Shown piece by piece: positions 6,190 to 14,561 of a stretch of DNA of 22,308 nucleotides. How positions within the stretch are numbered: position 1 is the first letter of the stretch; every line of letters starts with the position of its first letter. The notes beneath the pieces are model-generated. The model searched no databases, was not told the DNA's origin, and worked only from the letters and a program-made list of their open reading frames with translations. The translations under genes were made by a program, and so were the position numbers. Origin of the DNA: Erysipelotrichaceae bacterium (lineage in GTDB: Bacteria; Bacillota_I; Bacilli_A; Erysipelotrichales; Coprobacillaceae); contig JAGZJH010000036.1 of assembly GCA_018365815.1 (NCBI GenBank), positions 1-22,308 of the forward strand. Reading direction: 5' to 3'.

Positions 6190-6995
6190 AATTTTTCAAC
6201 TAACTCCTTTTCTTTTAAATTCATTCCTACCTTTATTCCTTTAGCTTCTAACGCTTTTGAAACTTTATAAGCAAATGGAACGTCCAATTCTAATGAAGCT
6301 AATAATTTTTCGTCCATTAGTATTTCCTCAGGTTTACCTGTTTTAACAATTTCCCCTTTGTTTAATAGGATTATATAATCAGCGTTAACTGCTTCTTCAA
6401 TATCGTGACTTATTGAAATAACAGTCATGTTTGATTCGTTATTAATTTCTTTAACTAACTCATTGATTTCACGACGACCTTTAGGATCAAGCATACTTGT
6501 TGCTTCATCTAGTATAATAATATCAGGTGACATGGCTAATATACCAGCAATTGCGACTCTTTGTTTTTGACCGCCAGAAAGTTTTGTCGGCTCATGATCT
6601 AGAAAATCTTGCATATTCACTTTTAAAGCATATTGGTTAATAATTGAATCCATTTCTTTGGGTGGTACACATTTATTTTCTAATCCAAAAGCGATGTCGT
6701 CTCTAACACTTGCACCAATAAATTGGTTATCTGGATTTTGAAAAACAATCCCCACTTTGCTACGAACTTGATATAAGGTTTCTTCAGTTAACTCTATTCC
6801 ATCTACATAAATTCTTCCGCTTTTTGCTTCTAATAGTCCAATAATTAATTTTGCAATTGTAGATTTACCACTTCCATTATGCCCTAAAATAATGGTATAT
6901 GAGCCTTTTTCTATATCTAAAGAAATATTATTAATTGTGTTTAATCCTTCATCATATTCAAATGATAAATTTTTAATTTCTATACTTTTTTCCAT
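6165..6995 (-). CDS. ecfA1: ECF transporter ATPase EcfA1 (CbiO type)
   Basis: This partner ATPase has 276 residues. Walker A is GHNGSGKST (38-46), the Q-loop is VFQNPDNQFIG, the signature is LSGGQKQRVAIAG (from 138), Walker B is IIILDEATSMLDP with catalytic Glu163, and the switch histidine is His196 (SHDIEEA). NPDNQ and EATSMLDP are typical of EcfA1 rather than EcfA2. GGAGG lies 4 nt before the ATG. It is the first gene of its operon and has its own promoter just after the rplQ terminator. Transport specificity comes from S proteins encoded elsewhere. Confidence 0.95.
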   Translation of the reverse strand: MEKSIEIKNLSFEYDEGLNTINNISLDIEKGSYTIILGHNGSGKSTIAKLIIGLLEAKSGRIYVDGIELTEETLYQVRSKVGIVFQNPDNQFIGASVRDDIAFGLENKCVPPKEMDSIINQYALKVNMQDFLDHEPTKLSGGQKQRVAIAGILAMSPDIIILDEATSMLDPKGRREINELVKEINNESNMTVISISHDIEEAVNADYIILLNKGEIVKTGKPEEILMDEKLLASLELDVPFAYKVSKALEAKGIKVGMNLKEKELVEKLCQLNLKK

Positions 6996-7021
6996 ATTTC
7001 CTCCATTTCCAATTCCATTAT

Positions 7022-7050
7022 ATTGTAGTAGTTCAATTTACATATGTCAA
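7022..7050 (-). promoter_or_regulatory. Sigma-A type promoter of the ecfA1-ecfA2-ecfT-truA operon
   Basis: On the minus strand TTGACA (7045-7050) and TACAAT (7022-7027) are 17 nt apart. The start site is expected near 7015, giving a 5' UTR of only about 20 nt. It sits 16 bases beyond the rplQ terminator, so the ecf operon is a separate unit from the superoperon. A nearby TATAAT (7017-7022) is too far from the -35 box (22 nt) to be preferred. Confidence 0.85.
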
Positions 7051-7065
7051 GACAATAGGAACAAT

Positions 7066-7089
7066 AAAAAAAGAGGAGATTAACTCCTC
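7066..7089 (-). terminator. Rho-independent terminator of the S10-spc-alpha superoperon
   Basis: The stem GAGGAG (7073-7078) pairs with CTCCTC (7084-7089) around a 5-nt loop, followed on the minus strand by seven T residues (7066-7072). It begins about 10 bases after the rplQ stop, and I saw no other convincing terminator between here and the S10 promoter. Confidence 0.92.
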
Positions 7090-7098
7090 AATCATGTA

Positions 7099-7461
7099 CT
7101 ATGCTAAAGTGATGATTGCCATTGGGGCATTGTCACCTTTACGGTTATAAGTTTTTAAAATACGTGTGTATCCACCATTAACATCTGCATATTTAGGTGC
7201 AATATCATCAAATAATTTTTGAACTGCATTTTTTGAAATTGTTTCATCTTTAACATTGAAAAGAATAGCTGCAGCTTGTCTTCTTGCATGTAAATCTCCA
7301 CGTTTACCTAATGTAATTAATTCATCAACAATTGAACGAACTTCCTTAGCTCTAGTTACAGTAGTTTCAATTTTACCATTGATGATTACATCAGTGGCAA
7401 GATTACGTAACATTGCTTTTCTTTGATCAGAAGTACGTCCTAATTTTCTATTTTTAGCCAT
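7099..7461 (-). CDS. rplQ: 50S ribosomal protein L17
   Basis: L17 sits near the peptide exit tunnel of the 50S subunit. The 120-residue product has the family opening KLGRTSDQRKAMLRNLATD and the C-terminal GGYTRILKTYNRKGDNAPMA. Its length matches Bacillus L17. It is the last gene of the superoperon, in the usual place after rpoA, and ends with TAG. An AAGGAG site lies about 11 nt before the ATG. Confidence 0.98.
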   Translation of the reverse strand: MAKNRKLGRTSDQRKAMLRNLATDVIINGKIETTVTRAKEVRSIVDELITLGKRGDLHARRQAAAILFNVKDETISKNAVQKLFDDIAPKYADVNGGYTRILKTYNRKGDNAPMAIITLA

Positions 7462-7493
7462 TATATAAGCGCTCCTTCCTATATAGAATAGAA

Positions 7494-8438
7494 TTATTCA
7501 GCAGGTCTGAAACCTAATCCTAATTCGTGTAATTTTTCTTTAACTTCTTTAAGTGATTTTTTACCTAAGTTTCTCACTTTAATCATTTCTTCTTCAGTCT
7601 TATCTGCTAACTCTTGAACAGTTTGGATGCCAGCACGTTTTAAACAATTGTATGAACGTACTGATAAATCTAATTCTTCAATAGTCATATCTAAGACTTT
7701 GTTTGTTGAATCAGTAGTGGCTTCAGACATGATTTCCATATTTACAGCCATATCGTTTAAGTCAACAAATAAATTTAAATGTTCAACTAAAATTTTAGCA
7801 GCTAAAGCAATTGCTTCGTGTGGTTTAATTGATCCATTTGTAATTACTTCCATTACTAATTGATCATATTTAACACTTTGCCCAACTCTAGTTGGCTCTA
7901 CTGAATAAGATACTTTTTCAATTGGAGAGTAAATTGAGTCAGTTGGAATAATACCAATTTGATTAATTGATTTTTTATTAATCTCTGAGCTAACATATCC
8001 ACGATCTTTTTTAGCGTACATCTCCATGTAGAAGTTTGCTCCTTCAGCAACATGAGCAATAACTAAATCATCACTAATCATTCTCACGTTTTCAGGGCAC
8101 TGAATGTCCGCAGCTGTTACAGTCGCAGGACCTTTTACATCGATACGCATTGTAACATTTGTATCATCTTCAATATCGAATACTAATTGTTTTAAATTTA
8201 AAATGATTGTAGTAACGTCTTCAACAACACCATCAACTGCAGAAAATTCATGAATTGCTCCTTGAATTTTAATTGAATTGACAGCAGAACCTGGAAGAGA
8301 AGATAATAATACTCGTCTCAAAGAATTACCTAAAGTAGTTCCAAATCCTCTTTCAAGAGGTTCAATTACAAACTTACCATAATTTTCTGACTCATTATAT
8401 TCTTGGATATTAAAATTTGCTTTCTCAAATTTTTGCAT
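7494..8438 (-). CDS. rpoA: RNA polymerase alpha subunit
   Basis: Alpha dimerises to nucleate RNA polymerase assembly, and its C-terminal domain contacts UP elements and activators. The product has 314 residues, the usual Bacillota length. The N-terminal domain (about 1-230) includes EPLERGFGTTLGNSLRRVLL, the conserved dimer and assembly motif. The C-terminal domain (about 250-310) carries IEELDLSVRSYNCLKRAGI and VRNLGKKSLKEVKEKL, a helix-hairpin-helix fold that binds DNA. GGAGG lies 9 nt before the ATG. Its place between rpsK and rplQ ties polymerase supply to ribosome production. Confidence 0.98.
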   Translation of the reverse strand: MQKFEKANFNIQEYNESENYGKFVIEPLERGFGTTLGNSLRRVLLSSLPGSAVNSIKIQGAIHEFSAVDGVVEDVTTIILNLKQLVFDIEDDTNVTMRIDVKGPATVTAADIQCPENVRMISDDLVIAHVAEGANFYMEMYAKKDRGYVSSEINKKSINQIGIIPTDSIYSPIEKVSYSVEPTRVGQSVKYDQLVMEVITNGSIKPHEAIALAAKILVEHLNLFVDLNDMAVNMEIMSEATTDSTNKVLDMTIEELDLSVRSYNCLKRAGIQTVQELADKTEEEMIKVRNLGKKSLKEVKEKLHELGLGFRPAE

Positions 8439-8468
8439 GCCTTTCCCTCCTCTTAGATTTTGATTTTA

Positions 8469-8864
8469 TTATCCACGAGGACGTTTTGGTGGACGACATC
8501 CATTATGTGGAATTGGTGTTACATCGTTAATAGCTGTAACTTCTAATCCTGCAGCTTGTAAAGCACGAACTGCTGCTTCACGTCCTGGTCCAGGACCTTT
8601 TACATTAACTTCAACTGTTTTCATTCCTTGATCCATTGACGCTTTAGCAGCAGCTTCAGCAGCCATTTGTGCAGCATAAGGAGTTGATTTTCTTGAACCT
8701 TTAAATCCTAAAGCTCCTGCACTTGACCAAGTTAGTACATTACCATGTTCATCAGCAATTGTTACAATTGTATTATTAAATGTTGAATGAACATGTGCTA
8801 CACCTTTTGCAATATTTTTCTTAACACGTCTTTTACCACGTGTATTTTGTTTTACTTTTGCCAT
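8469..8864 (-). CDS. rpsK: 30S ribosomal protein S11
   Basis: S11 forms part of the 30S platform near the mRNA exit and the E site. The 131-residue protein has the family core AHVHSTFNNTIVTIAD, GFKGSRKSTPYAAQMAAE and the C-terminal DVTPIPHNGCRPPKRPRG. The Asn-Gly in PHNGC is the position often found as isoaspartate in S11. GGAGG lies just upstream of the ATG. The spacing to rpsM is 17 nt. Confidence 0.98.
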   Translation of the reverse strand: MAKVKQNTRGKRRVKKNIAKGVAHVHSTFNNTIVTIADEHGNVLTWSSAGALGFKGSRKSTPYAAQMAAEAAAKASMDQGMKTVEVNVKGPGPGREAAVRALQAAGLEVTAINDVTPIPHNGCRPPKRPRG

Positions 8865-8881
8865 TTAGTATACCCTCCTAA

Positions 8882-9247
8882 CTATTTTTTCTTTCCAGCG
8901 ATTGGACGTGCTTTACCTTTACGAGTACGAGCATTTGTTTTAGTTTTTTGTCCACGTACAGGAAGTCCTTTACGATGACGAATTCCACGGTAGCTACCAA
9001 TTTCCATTAAACGTTTAATGTTTAATGCAGTTTCTCTACGAAGGTCTCCTTCAACTTTGAATTTTTCTACTTCTTTTCTAATTTTACCAATTTCTTCTTC
9101 TGTTAAATCTTTAACTCTTACATCTTCGCTGATTCCAACAGTTTTTAAGATTTCTTGAGCTCTTGGCTTACCAATTCCATAAATATATGTTAATGAAATT
9201 ACTACACGTTTTTCACGTGGTATATCTACACCTGCAATACGTGCCAT
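8882..9247 (-). CDS. rpsM: 30S ribosomal protein S13
   Basis: S13 lies in the 30S head and forms bridges to the 50S subunit, with its basic tail near P-site tRNA. The 121 residues include MARIAGVDIPREKRVVISL, the helix-two-turn-helix region TYIYGIGKPRAQEIL, GSYRGIRHRKGLPVRGQKT and a lysine/arginine-rich end. AGGAGG precedes the ATG. It follows rpmJ, the standard start of the alpha-operon segment in Bacillota. Confidence 0.98.
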   Translation of the reverse strand: MARIAGVDIPREKRVVISLTYIYGIGKPRAQEILKTVGISEDVRVKDLTEEEIGKIRKEVEKFKVEGDLRRETALNIKRLMEIGSYRGIRHRKGLPVRGQKTKTNARTRKGKARPIAGKKK

Positions 9248-9262
9248 ACTATTTCCTCCTAA

Positions 9263-9376
9263 TTATCCTTGTCTTTGTTTATGTTTAGGGTTTTCACAAA
9301 TAATCATGACTTTCCCTTTACGTTTAATTACTCTACATTTATCACACATTGGTTTTACTGATGGTCTTACTTTCAT
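9263..9376 (-). CDS. rpmJ: 50S ribosomal protein L36 (zinc-binding form)
   Basis: This small gene encodes 37 residues, starting MKVRPSVKPMCDKCRVIKRK and ending CENPKHKQRQG. Cys11, Cys14, Cys27 and His32 form the zinc-ribbon ligands of C+ type L36, which stabilises 23S rRNA near the GTPase centre. AAGGAGGG lies about 6 nt before the ATG. Its position between infA and rpsM is the standard one. Gaps to both neighbours are under 25 nt. The length is exactly that expected. Confidence 0.97.
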   Translation of the reverse strand: MKVRPSVKPMCDKCRVIKRKGKVMIICENPKHKQRQG

Positions 9377-9400
9377 CTTCTTTCCCTCCTTTTGGAAGAC

Positions 9401-9622
9401 TTATTTATGTCTAAATGTGATTCGCCCACGTGTTAAATCATATGGAGATATTTCAACTGTTACTTTATCCCCTGGTAAAATGCGAATGTAGTTCATACGG
9501 ATTTTACCAGAAACGTGAGCATCAATAACAACTCCATTTTCTAAAGCAACTTTAAATGTAGCATTTGGTAATGTTTCGACTACAGTTGCTTCTACTTCAA
9601 TTACATCATCTTTTTTAGCCAT
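9401..9622 (-). CDS. infA: Translation initiation factor IF-1
   Basis: IF-1 occupies the 30S A site during initiation and supports IF-2 and IF-3. The 73-residue protein is a single S1-like OB fold, containing DVIEVEATVVETLPNATFKV, HVSGKIRMNYIRILPGDKV and ending LTRGRITFRHK. The length is normal. AAGGAG lies upstream of the ATG. It lies 19 nt after map, as in many Bacillota. No KOW-domain gene sits between map and infA, unlike in Bacillus. Confidence 0.97.
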   Translation of the reverse strand: MAKKDDVIEVEATVVETLPNATFKVALENGVVIDAHVSGKIRMNYIRILPGDKVTVEISPYDLTRGRITFRHK

Positions 9623-9641
9623 TGAACTAATCTCCTTTACT

Positions 9642-10388
9642 TTAAAGTTTTGTTAGAATTTCATACCCATCATCAGTAATGACAATAGTATGTTCATAAT
9701 GGGCTGCTAATGAGCCATCGGCTGTAATAGCTGTCCAATCATCTTCTAGTATACGAATATCTGCCTTTCCTCCATGACCCATAGGTTCAACTGCAATTGT
9801 CATACCTGTTTTAAGTCGAGGTCCACGACCTGGTGCTCCATAATTTGGAACTGCAGGATCTTCATGTAATTGTGATCCAACACCATGTCCAGTATATTCT
9901 AAAGGAGTTGTACAACCATGTTCGTTTAAATACACTTCAACTGCATGAGATATATCAGAGAGTCTATTACCATTTTTAGCAAATTCTAATCCCGCAAACA
10001 AAGATCCTTTAGTTGCTTCCATTACTCTTTTGGCTTCATCTGAAACTTCACCAACTGCATAAGTCCATGCACTATCGCCATGATACCCTTTATAACAAGC
10101 TCCAACGTCAACTGAGATAATATCTCCTTCTTTTAAAACTCGAGAACTTGGAATACCATGAACAATCTCTTCATTAATTGAAGTACAGATACTAGCAGGA
10201 AAACCACCATAGTTTTTAAATGACGGTCTTGCTCCGTGATCTACAATGATTTTTTCTGCTATAGCATCTAGTTCTAAAGTTGTAATACCTGGCTTAATTA
10301 CTTCCGCCATTTTTTGATGAACAAGTGCAACAATACGTCCAGCTTCTTTCATCAATTCAATTTCTCTTTTATTTTTTGTGACAATCAT
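9642..10388 (-). CDS. map: Methionine aminopeptidase, type I
   Basis: It removes the initiator methionine from nascent proteins using two metal ions. Numbered from MIVTKNKREIELM, the five ligands are all present: Asp94 (SVDVGA), Asp105 (HGDSAW), His168 (TGHGVG), Glu201 (VEPM) and Glu232 (HYEHT). I chose the ATG at 10388 (248 residues) because AGGTG lies 6 nt upstream and Bacillus MetAP starts here. A GTG nine bases further up would sit on that ribosome site. The gene begins one base after the adk stop, so the two are probably coupled. Confidence 0.95.
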   Translation of the reverse strand: MIVTKNKREIELMKEAGRIVALVHQKMAEVIKPGITTLELDAIAEKIIVDHGARPSFKNYGGFPASICTSINEEIVHGIPSSRVLKEGDIISVDVGACYKGYHGDSAWTYAVGEVSDEAKRVMEATKGSLFAGLEFAKNGNRLSDISHAVEVYLNEHGCTTPLEYTGHGVGSQLHEDPAVPNYGAPGRGPRLKTGMTIAVEPMGHGGKADIRILEDDWTAITADGSLAAHYEHTIVITDDGYEILTKL

Positions 10389-10389
10389 T

Positions 10390-11034
10390 TTAAACACCTA
10401 AACTTTTTTCGATGTCTGCATATACATCTTCCATTGATTGATCACCATTGATTCTTACTAATTGACCGCTATTTCCATAATATTCAATTAATGGTTGAGT
10501 TTGTTCAACATAAGTATTTAAGCGTGTTTTTACTGTAGCTTCATCTTCATCACTTCTTTGATAAAGTTCTCCACCGCATTTATCACAAACGCCTTCAACT
10601 TTACTAGGTTTAAATTTTAAATTGTAAGTTGCACCACAATCTCTACAAATTCTTCTACCAGAAAGACGTTCTACTAATTGTTCAAAATCAACATCAATAT
10701 TTACTACAGCATCAATTTTCACATCTAATTCTTGAGAAATTTGTTCTAAAGATTTTGCTTGAAACACATTGCGTGGATAACCATCTAGAATAAATCCATT
10801 ACCAAAATTACCTTGTTCGAGTCTTTCTTTCACAATATCATTAGTAATTTCATCAGGAACTAATAACCCTTGATCGATATAAGATTTTGCACTTACACCA
10901 GCCTTAGTGCTATCTTTCATAGCTTGTCTAAATATATCTCCAGTTGAAATTTGAACTAAACCTAAATTTTCAACTAATTTTTCAGCTTGAGTTCCTTTTC
11001 CTGCTCCTGGAGGACCCATTAAAATAATATTCAT
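10390..11034 (-). CDS. adk: Adenylate kinase (zinc-LID form)
   Basis: It interconverts ATP, ADP and AMP in the cytoplasm. The 214 residues have the P-loop GPPGAGKGT (7-15), the AMP-site segment STGDIFRQA, and the LID domain with Cys130, Cys133, Cys150 and Cys153 in CRDCGATY...CDKCGG. This zinc-binding long-LID form is typical of Gram-positive bacteria. Arg88 lies in LDGYPRN. A GAGG site lies about 9 nt upstream. Its place between secY and map in the spc segment is common in Bacillota. Confidence 0.97.
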   Translation of the reverse strand: MNIILMGPPGAGKGTQAEKLVENLGLVQISTGDIFRQAMKDSTKAGVSAKSYIDQGLLVPDEITNDIVKERLEQGNFGNGFILDGYPRNVFQAKSLEQISQELDVKIDAVVNIDVDFEQLVERLSGRRICRDCGATYNLKFKPSKVEGVCDKCGGELYQRSDEDEATVKTRLNTYVEQTQPLIEYYGNSGQLVRINGDQSMEDVYADIEKSLGV

Positions 11035-11057
11035 TTTGTAATGCCTCTTTTCTTTAA

Positions 11058-12407
11058 TTATCTACGAATGCGACCTTTGTATTCTTTTCTTGTAATATAT
11101 GTTTTCATTTGATCTACTGTTTCTAACGCAACACCTGTTACGATAATTAATCCAGTCCCATATAAAGTAACTGCACTATTAGCAATTGACTCCCAAATAA
11201 CTGGAATTAATATTGGGATAATTGCAATAATCATTAAGAAAATTGCACCCACAACAGTTAACCTATTTAATACTTTATATAAATGTATCTCAGTAGGTGA
11301 TGGTTTCATATCAGGATTTTTAACTTTATCTCTTTTCCAAATATTATATCCTGGAATCATTCCATCATTACTAGCTAAATCGTTATTTATTTTATTTACA
11401 TCAATCTGCATATTTGCATAGAAGAATGAAAATAAAATGATTAAAAGTAAATATAATATAAACCCAATTGGATATTTAGTAGGCATATTATATGTACAAA
11501 TTTTTTCAACTACTTCTTTTACTGTTGAATTTCCAATTAATTGACTAACAGTTAAGGGTGTTGCCAACATTGATGAAGCGAAAATTACTGGAATAACCCC
11601 TGCACTATTGATTTTAATTGGAATAAATGAAGTATCTTTTGTTCTCATCATAGGATTTGAATTACGTGTATAAATAATCTTAATTTTACGAACTGCTCCT
11701 TCGTTATAAATAACAAAGATAACAATCAATAAATATAATAATATAAAACATAAATAATTCAAAGCTCCTAAAAGTAGAGACTGAGTTCCTTTATCTAAAG
11801 AAACTAGATTTTGAAAGGCAGAAATAAAGCTGCTTGGAAGATTTGAAATAATACCTGTAAAAATTAATAATGAGATACCATTACCAATTCCTTTATTAGT
11901 CATTTGATCTCCCATCCACATTGCAAACATTGCACCAGCAACCATTACTAATACAACATAAGCATATGAAATCATAGATGACTCTCTTAGTATACCATAA
12001 CTTCTATCAAAAGCATATGTTAAACTAAATCCTTGTATCGCAGCTAAAACTACTGTTACATAACGTGTAACTTTATCTTTTTTCTTTCTCCCAACTTCTC
12101 CCTCTTCTTTCCATTGAGTCAAGGTAGGAATAACATCCATCGATAGTAACTCAATAATAATAGAAGCAGTAATATAAGGAGAAACCCCTAGTGAAAAGAG
12201 TGAGAATCTTTCTAAAGAACCCCCACCAAGCATATTCATTAAGGCAAGGATACCTGTATCACCTAAGCCAGAAGATAATTTACTACTATCAATAGCAGGT
12301 ATTGTTATTGCACTTCCAATTCGGAATACAAATAACATACCTAGCGTAAATAAAATCTTTTGACGAAGCTCACCTTTTTGAAATACTTTTTTAATAAAAG
12401 TAATCAT
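11058..12407 (-). CDS. secY: Protein translocase channel SecY
   Basis: SecY forms the protein-conducting channel in the cytoplasmic membrane with SecE and SecG. The 449 residues give about ten hydrophobic helices. Family features include RIGSAITIPAID in the first segment, SLGVSPYITASIIIELL, the MGDQMTNKGIGNGISLLIF stretch and the C-terminal GTGLIIVTGVALETVDQMK. The ATG is separated by one base from the rplO stop (TAATATG). Its ribosome site GAGGTGATC lies within the last rplO codons, so translation of the two is coupled. Confidence 0.97.
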   Translation of the reverse strand: MITFIKKVFQKGELRQKILFTLGMLFVFRIGSAITIPAIDSSKLSSGLGDTGILALMNMLGGGSLERFSLFSLGVSPYITASIIIELLSMDVIPTLTQWKEEGEVGRKKKDKVTRYVTVVLAAIQGFSLTYAFDRSYGILRESSMISYAYVVLVMVAGAMFAMWMGDQMTNKGIGNGISLLIFTGIISNLPSSFISAFQNLVSLDKGTQSLLLGALNYLCFILLYLLIVIFVIYNEGAVRKIKIIYTRNSNPMMRTKDTSFIPIKINSAGVIPVIFASSMLATPLTVSQLIGNSTVKEVVEKICTYNMPTKYPIGFILYLLLIILFSFFYANMQIDVNKINNDLASNDGMIPGYNIWKRDKVKNPDMKPSPTEIHLYKVLNRLTVVGAIFLMIIAIIPILIPVIWESIANSAVTLYGTGLIIVTGVALETVDQMKTYITRKEYKGRIRR

Positions 12408-12408
12408 A

Positions 12409-12849
12409 TTAGATCACCTCAGTTTTTCCACCTGCAGCTTCGATTGCGGCAACAGCTGATTTCGAGAATTTATGCGCTTTAATAGTTAACGCTTTTTCTA
12501 ATTCTCCGTTACCTAATACCTTAATACCATCTAATTCTTTTTTAACTAATCCTGTTTCAATTAATAATTCAGGAGTAACTACTGTACCTTCATCAAATTG
12601 ATTTAATCCATCAAGATTAACAATTGCATATTCTTTTCTAGTGTAGTTAGTGAATCCACGTTTTGGAATACGCATGAATAAAGGAGTTTGTCCACCTTCA
12701 AAACCAGGTTTTTTACCTCCACCAGATCTTGAATTTTGACCTTTTTGACCTCTACCAGAAGTTTTACCAGAACCTGAACTTGTTCCACGACCTACACGTT
12801 TTCTTGCTTTACGTGCACCTTCTGTGTATTGTAATTCATGTAATTTCAT
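12409..12849 (-). CDS. rplO: 50S ribosomal protein L15
   Basis: L15 is a late-assembly 50S protein with a long extended N-terminal arm. From MKLHELQYTEGARKARKRVG the product has 146 residues, as in Bacillus. The glycine-rich arm (SSGSGKTSGRGQKGQNSRSG) and PGFEGGQTPLFMRIPKRGF are signatures. I chose the ATG at 12849 because AGGAGG sits 7 nt upstream. An upstream GTG two codons earlier would be only 1 nt from it. Confidence 0.96.
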   Translation of the reverse strand: MKLHELQYTEGARKARKRVGRGTSSGSGKTSGRGQKGQNSRSGGGKKPGFEGGQTPLFMRIPKRGFTNYTRKEYAIVNLDGLNQFDEGTVVTPELLIETGLVKKELDGIKVLGNGELEKALTIKAHKFSKSAVAAIEAAGGKTEVI

Positions 12850-12863
12850 TGTCACACCTCCTA

Positions 12864-13046
12864 TTAAATTTCTTTAACTTCTACAAGATGAGCAACTTTT
12901 TTAATCATCCCTTGAATAAAAACGTTGTTTTCTTTTGTTACAGTTTTTCTAATTTTATTAAGACCTAACGCTTTAAGAGTGTCTTTTTGGCTTTTTGTTG
13001 AACCAATTGGACTTTTTACAAGCGTAATCATAACTTCTTTAGCCAT
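12864..13046 (-). CDS. rpmD: 50S ribosomal protein L30
   Basis: L30 is a small 50S protein. The 60-residue product contains ITLVKSPIGSTKSQKDTLKALGLNKI and ends HLVEVKEI, the usual bacterial L30 pattern and length. GGAGGGCG lies upstream of the ATG. It sits between rpsE and rplO as expected, with 13-14 nt gaps. Confidence 0.96.
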   Translation of the reverse strand: MAKEVMITLVKSPIGSTKSQKDTLKALGLNKIRKTVTKENNVFIQGMIKKVAHLVEVKEI

Positions 13047-13059
13047 TCTTTACGCCCTC

Positions 13060-13584
13060 CTATCCGTATATTTCTTCTTTAGTTCTATCTCTTAATTGAG
13101 AAACTTGTTCTACTGTTTTTAAAGATGCTAAACCTTCAATAGTAGCTCTAACCATGTTAATTGGTGTTCTAGATCCGATAGATTTAGATAAGATATCAGT
13201 ATATCCTGCTAATTCTACTACCGCACGAACTGGACCTCCTGCGATAATTCCAGTACCTTCAGTAGCTGGTTTAATAAATACTTTACCAGACCCATAAACT
13301 CCAGTTACTTCGTGAGGTGTAGTTCCATGAAGTACAGGTACATTAATTAAGTTGCGTTTTGCAGCTTCAGAAGCTTTTCTGATCGCATCAGGCACTTCGT
13401 TTGCTTTACCAGTTCCAAAACCAACACGACCTTTTTTATCTCCAATTACTACTAAAGCAGCAAAACGGAATTTACGTCCACCTTTAACTACTTTTGTAAC
13501 ACGGTTAATAGTAACAACACGTTCTTCAAATTCTTTTTCTTGATTTCTTGGCCCTCTAGGGTTTCTTTGTCTACGTTGTTCCAT
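13060..13584 (-). CDS. rpsE: 30S ribosomal protein S5
   Basis: S5 lies on the solvent side of the 30S decoding region and influences accuracy. The 174 residues show a basic N-terminal extension (QRRQRNPRGPRNQEKEF), then the dsRNA-binding-like domain ERVVTINRVTKVVKGGRKFR and GDKKGRVGFGTGKANEVPDA, then the C-terminal GTGIIAGGPVRAVVELAG. The start is supported by AAGGAGG a few bases upstream. The length is slightly above the Bacillus protein (166) because of the N-terminal arm. Confidence 0.97.
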   Translation of the reverse strand: MEQRRQRNPRGPRNQEKEFEERVVTINRVTKVVKGGRKFRFAALVVIGDKKGRVGFGTGKANEVPDAIRKASEAAKRNLINVPVLHGTTPHEVTGVYGSGKVFIKPATEGTGIIAGGPVRAVVELAGYTDILSKSIGSRTPINMVRATIEGLASLKTVEQVSQLRDRTKEEIYG

Positions 13585-13597
13585 GTTTTACCTCCTT

Positions 13598-13954
13598 CTA
13601 GAATTTAAGCCCAGCTTCTCTTGCTGCTTCAGCTACAGCTTTTACACGTCCATGATAAACATATCCACCACGGTCAAATACTACTTTTTCAATATTTTTA
13701 GCTAATGCTCTTTTTGCAATTTCAGTTCCAACTGCTTTAGCAGCTTCGATATTTGAACCGTTTTCTAATTTCATATCAACACTAGATGCAGCTGCTAAAG
13801 TAACACCATTAACATCATCAATAATTTGAGTATGAATATGAGAGTTTGAACGGAACACATTTAAACGTGGGCATTCTGGAGTTCCACTAATTTTATTACG
13901 AACTCTAGCATGACGTTTTAGACGAACATCATTACGTGAAACTTTTTTAATCAT
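13598..13954 (-). CDS. rplR: 50S ribosomal protein L18
   Basis: L18 binds 5S rRNA in the central protuberance together with L5 and L25. The 118 residues contain RLKRHARVRNKISGTPECPRLNVFRSNSHI, split here by its known basic RNA-binding surface, and end FDRGGYVYHGRVKAVAEAAREAGLKF, the standard C-terminus. AAAGGAG precedes the ATG by about 10 nt. Gene order and spacing are standard. Confidence 0.97.
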   Translation of the reverse strand: MIKKVSRNDVRLKRHARVRNKISGTPECPRLNVFRSNSHIHTQIIDDVNGVTLAAASSVDMKLENGSNIEAAKAVGTEIAKRALAKNIEKVVFDRGGYVYHGRVKAVAEAAREAGLKF

Positions 13955-13983
13955 AATATTGTAACTCCTTTCTTAATTAACTA

Positions 13984-14529
13984 TTATTTTTTACCAGCAG
14001 TTTTACCTTCTTTTCTAATAATAGTTTCATCTTTATATTTAATCCCTTTACCTTTATATGGTTCAGGTTTTCTTACTGCTCTAATTCTTGCAGCGATTTC
14101 CCCAACTCTTTCTTTATCGATTCCACTAACGATAATGCTAGTTTGATTTGGAGTTTCAATTTTTACTCCTTCTTCTGGTTCGATTTCAACTGGGTGAGAG
14201 TAACCAATATTTAATACTAAGTTATTCCCTTTCATTTGTCCACGGTACCCAATACCTACGATTTCTAATTCTTTTTTATAACCATTATGAACACCTTCGA
14301 TCATATTAGCAAGAATTGCTCTAGTAGTACCATGTAATTGCTTATGTGATTTCACATCACTACTTCTTTTTACTGTGATTACATTTCCCTCTTGTTCAAT
14401 TGTAATAACTGGAGAAAATTGTTTCACTAAAGTCCCTTTTGAACCTGATACTGTTACAGTATTATCAGCAGCAACTTCAACAGTTACGCCTTCAGGTACA
14501 TTGATTAATTTGTTACCAACACGAGACAT
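13984..14529 (-). CDS. rplF: 50S ribosomal protein L6
   Basis: L6 sits by the sarcin-ricin loop and the factor-binding site. The 181-residue protein begins MSRVGNKLINVPEGVTVEV and shows the two repeated beta domains. The second has the signature PEPYKGKGIKY. Its end is basic (RKEGKTAGKK). AGGAGGTG lies upstream of the ATG. Length fits the family (175-180). Confidence 0.97.
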   Translation of the reverse strand: MSRVGNKLINVPEGVTVEVAADNTVTVSGSKGTLVKQFSPVITIEQEGNVITVKRSSDVKSHKQLHGTTRAILANMIEGVHNGYKKELEIVGIGYRGQMKGNNLVLNIGYSHPVEIEPEEGVKIETPNQTSIIVSGIDKERVGEIAARIRAVRKPEPYKGKGIKYKDETIIRKEGKTAGKK

Positions 14530-14561
14530 TTATAGCACCTCCTGGATAATTTATTTTTTTA

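Noticed and set aside
9401..9622. Possible missing KOW-domain gene between map and infA, as in Bacillus
   Set aside because: The gap is only 19 nt, so it is simply absent here. Many Bacillota lack it.
10386..10397. GTG start for map giving three extra residues
   Set aside because: The GTG lies on the likely ribosome site. The ATG at 10388 matches the family N-terminus.
12603..12788. Minus-strand open frame of 61 codons inside rplO
   Set aside because: It is an alternate frame of a certain ribosomal protein gene, with low complexity from the glycine/lysine-rich arm.
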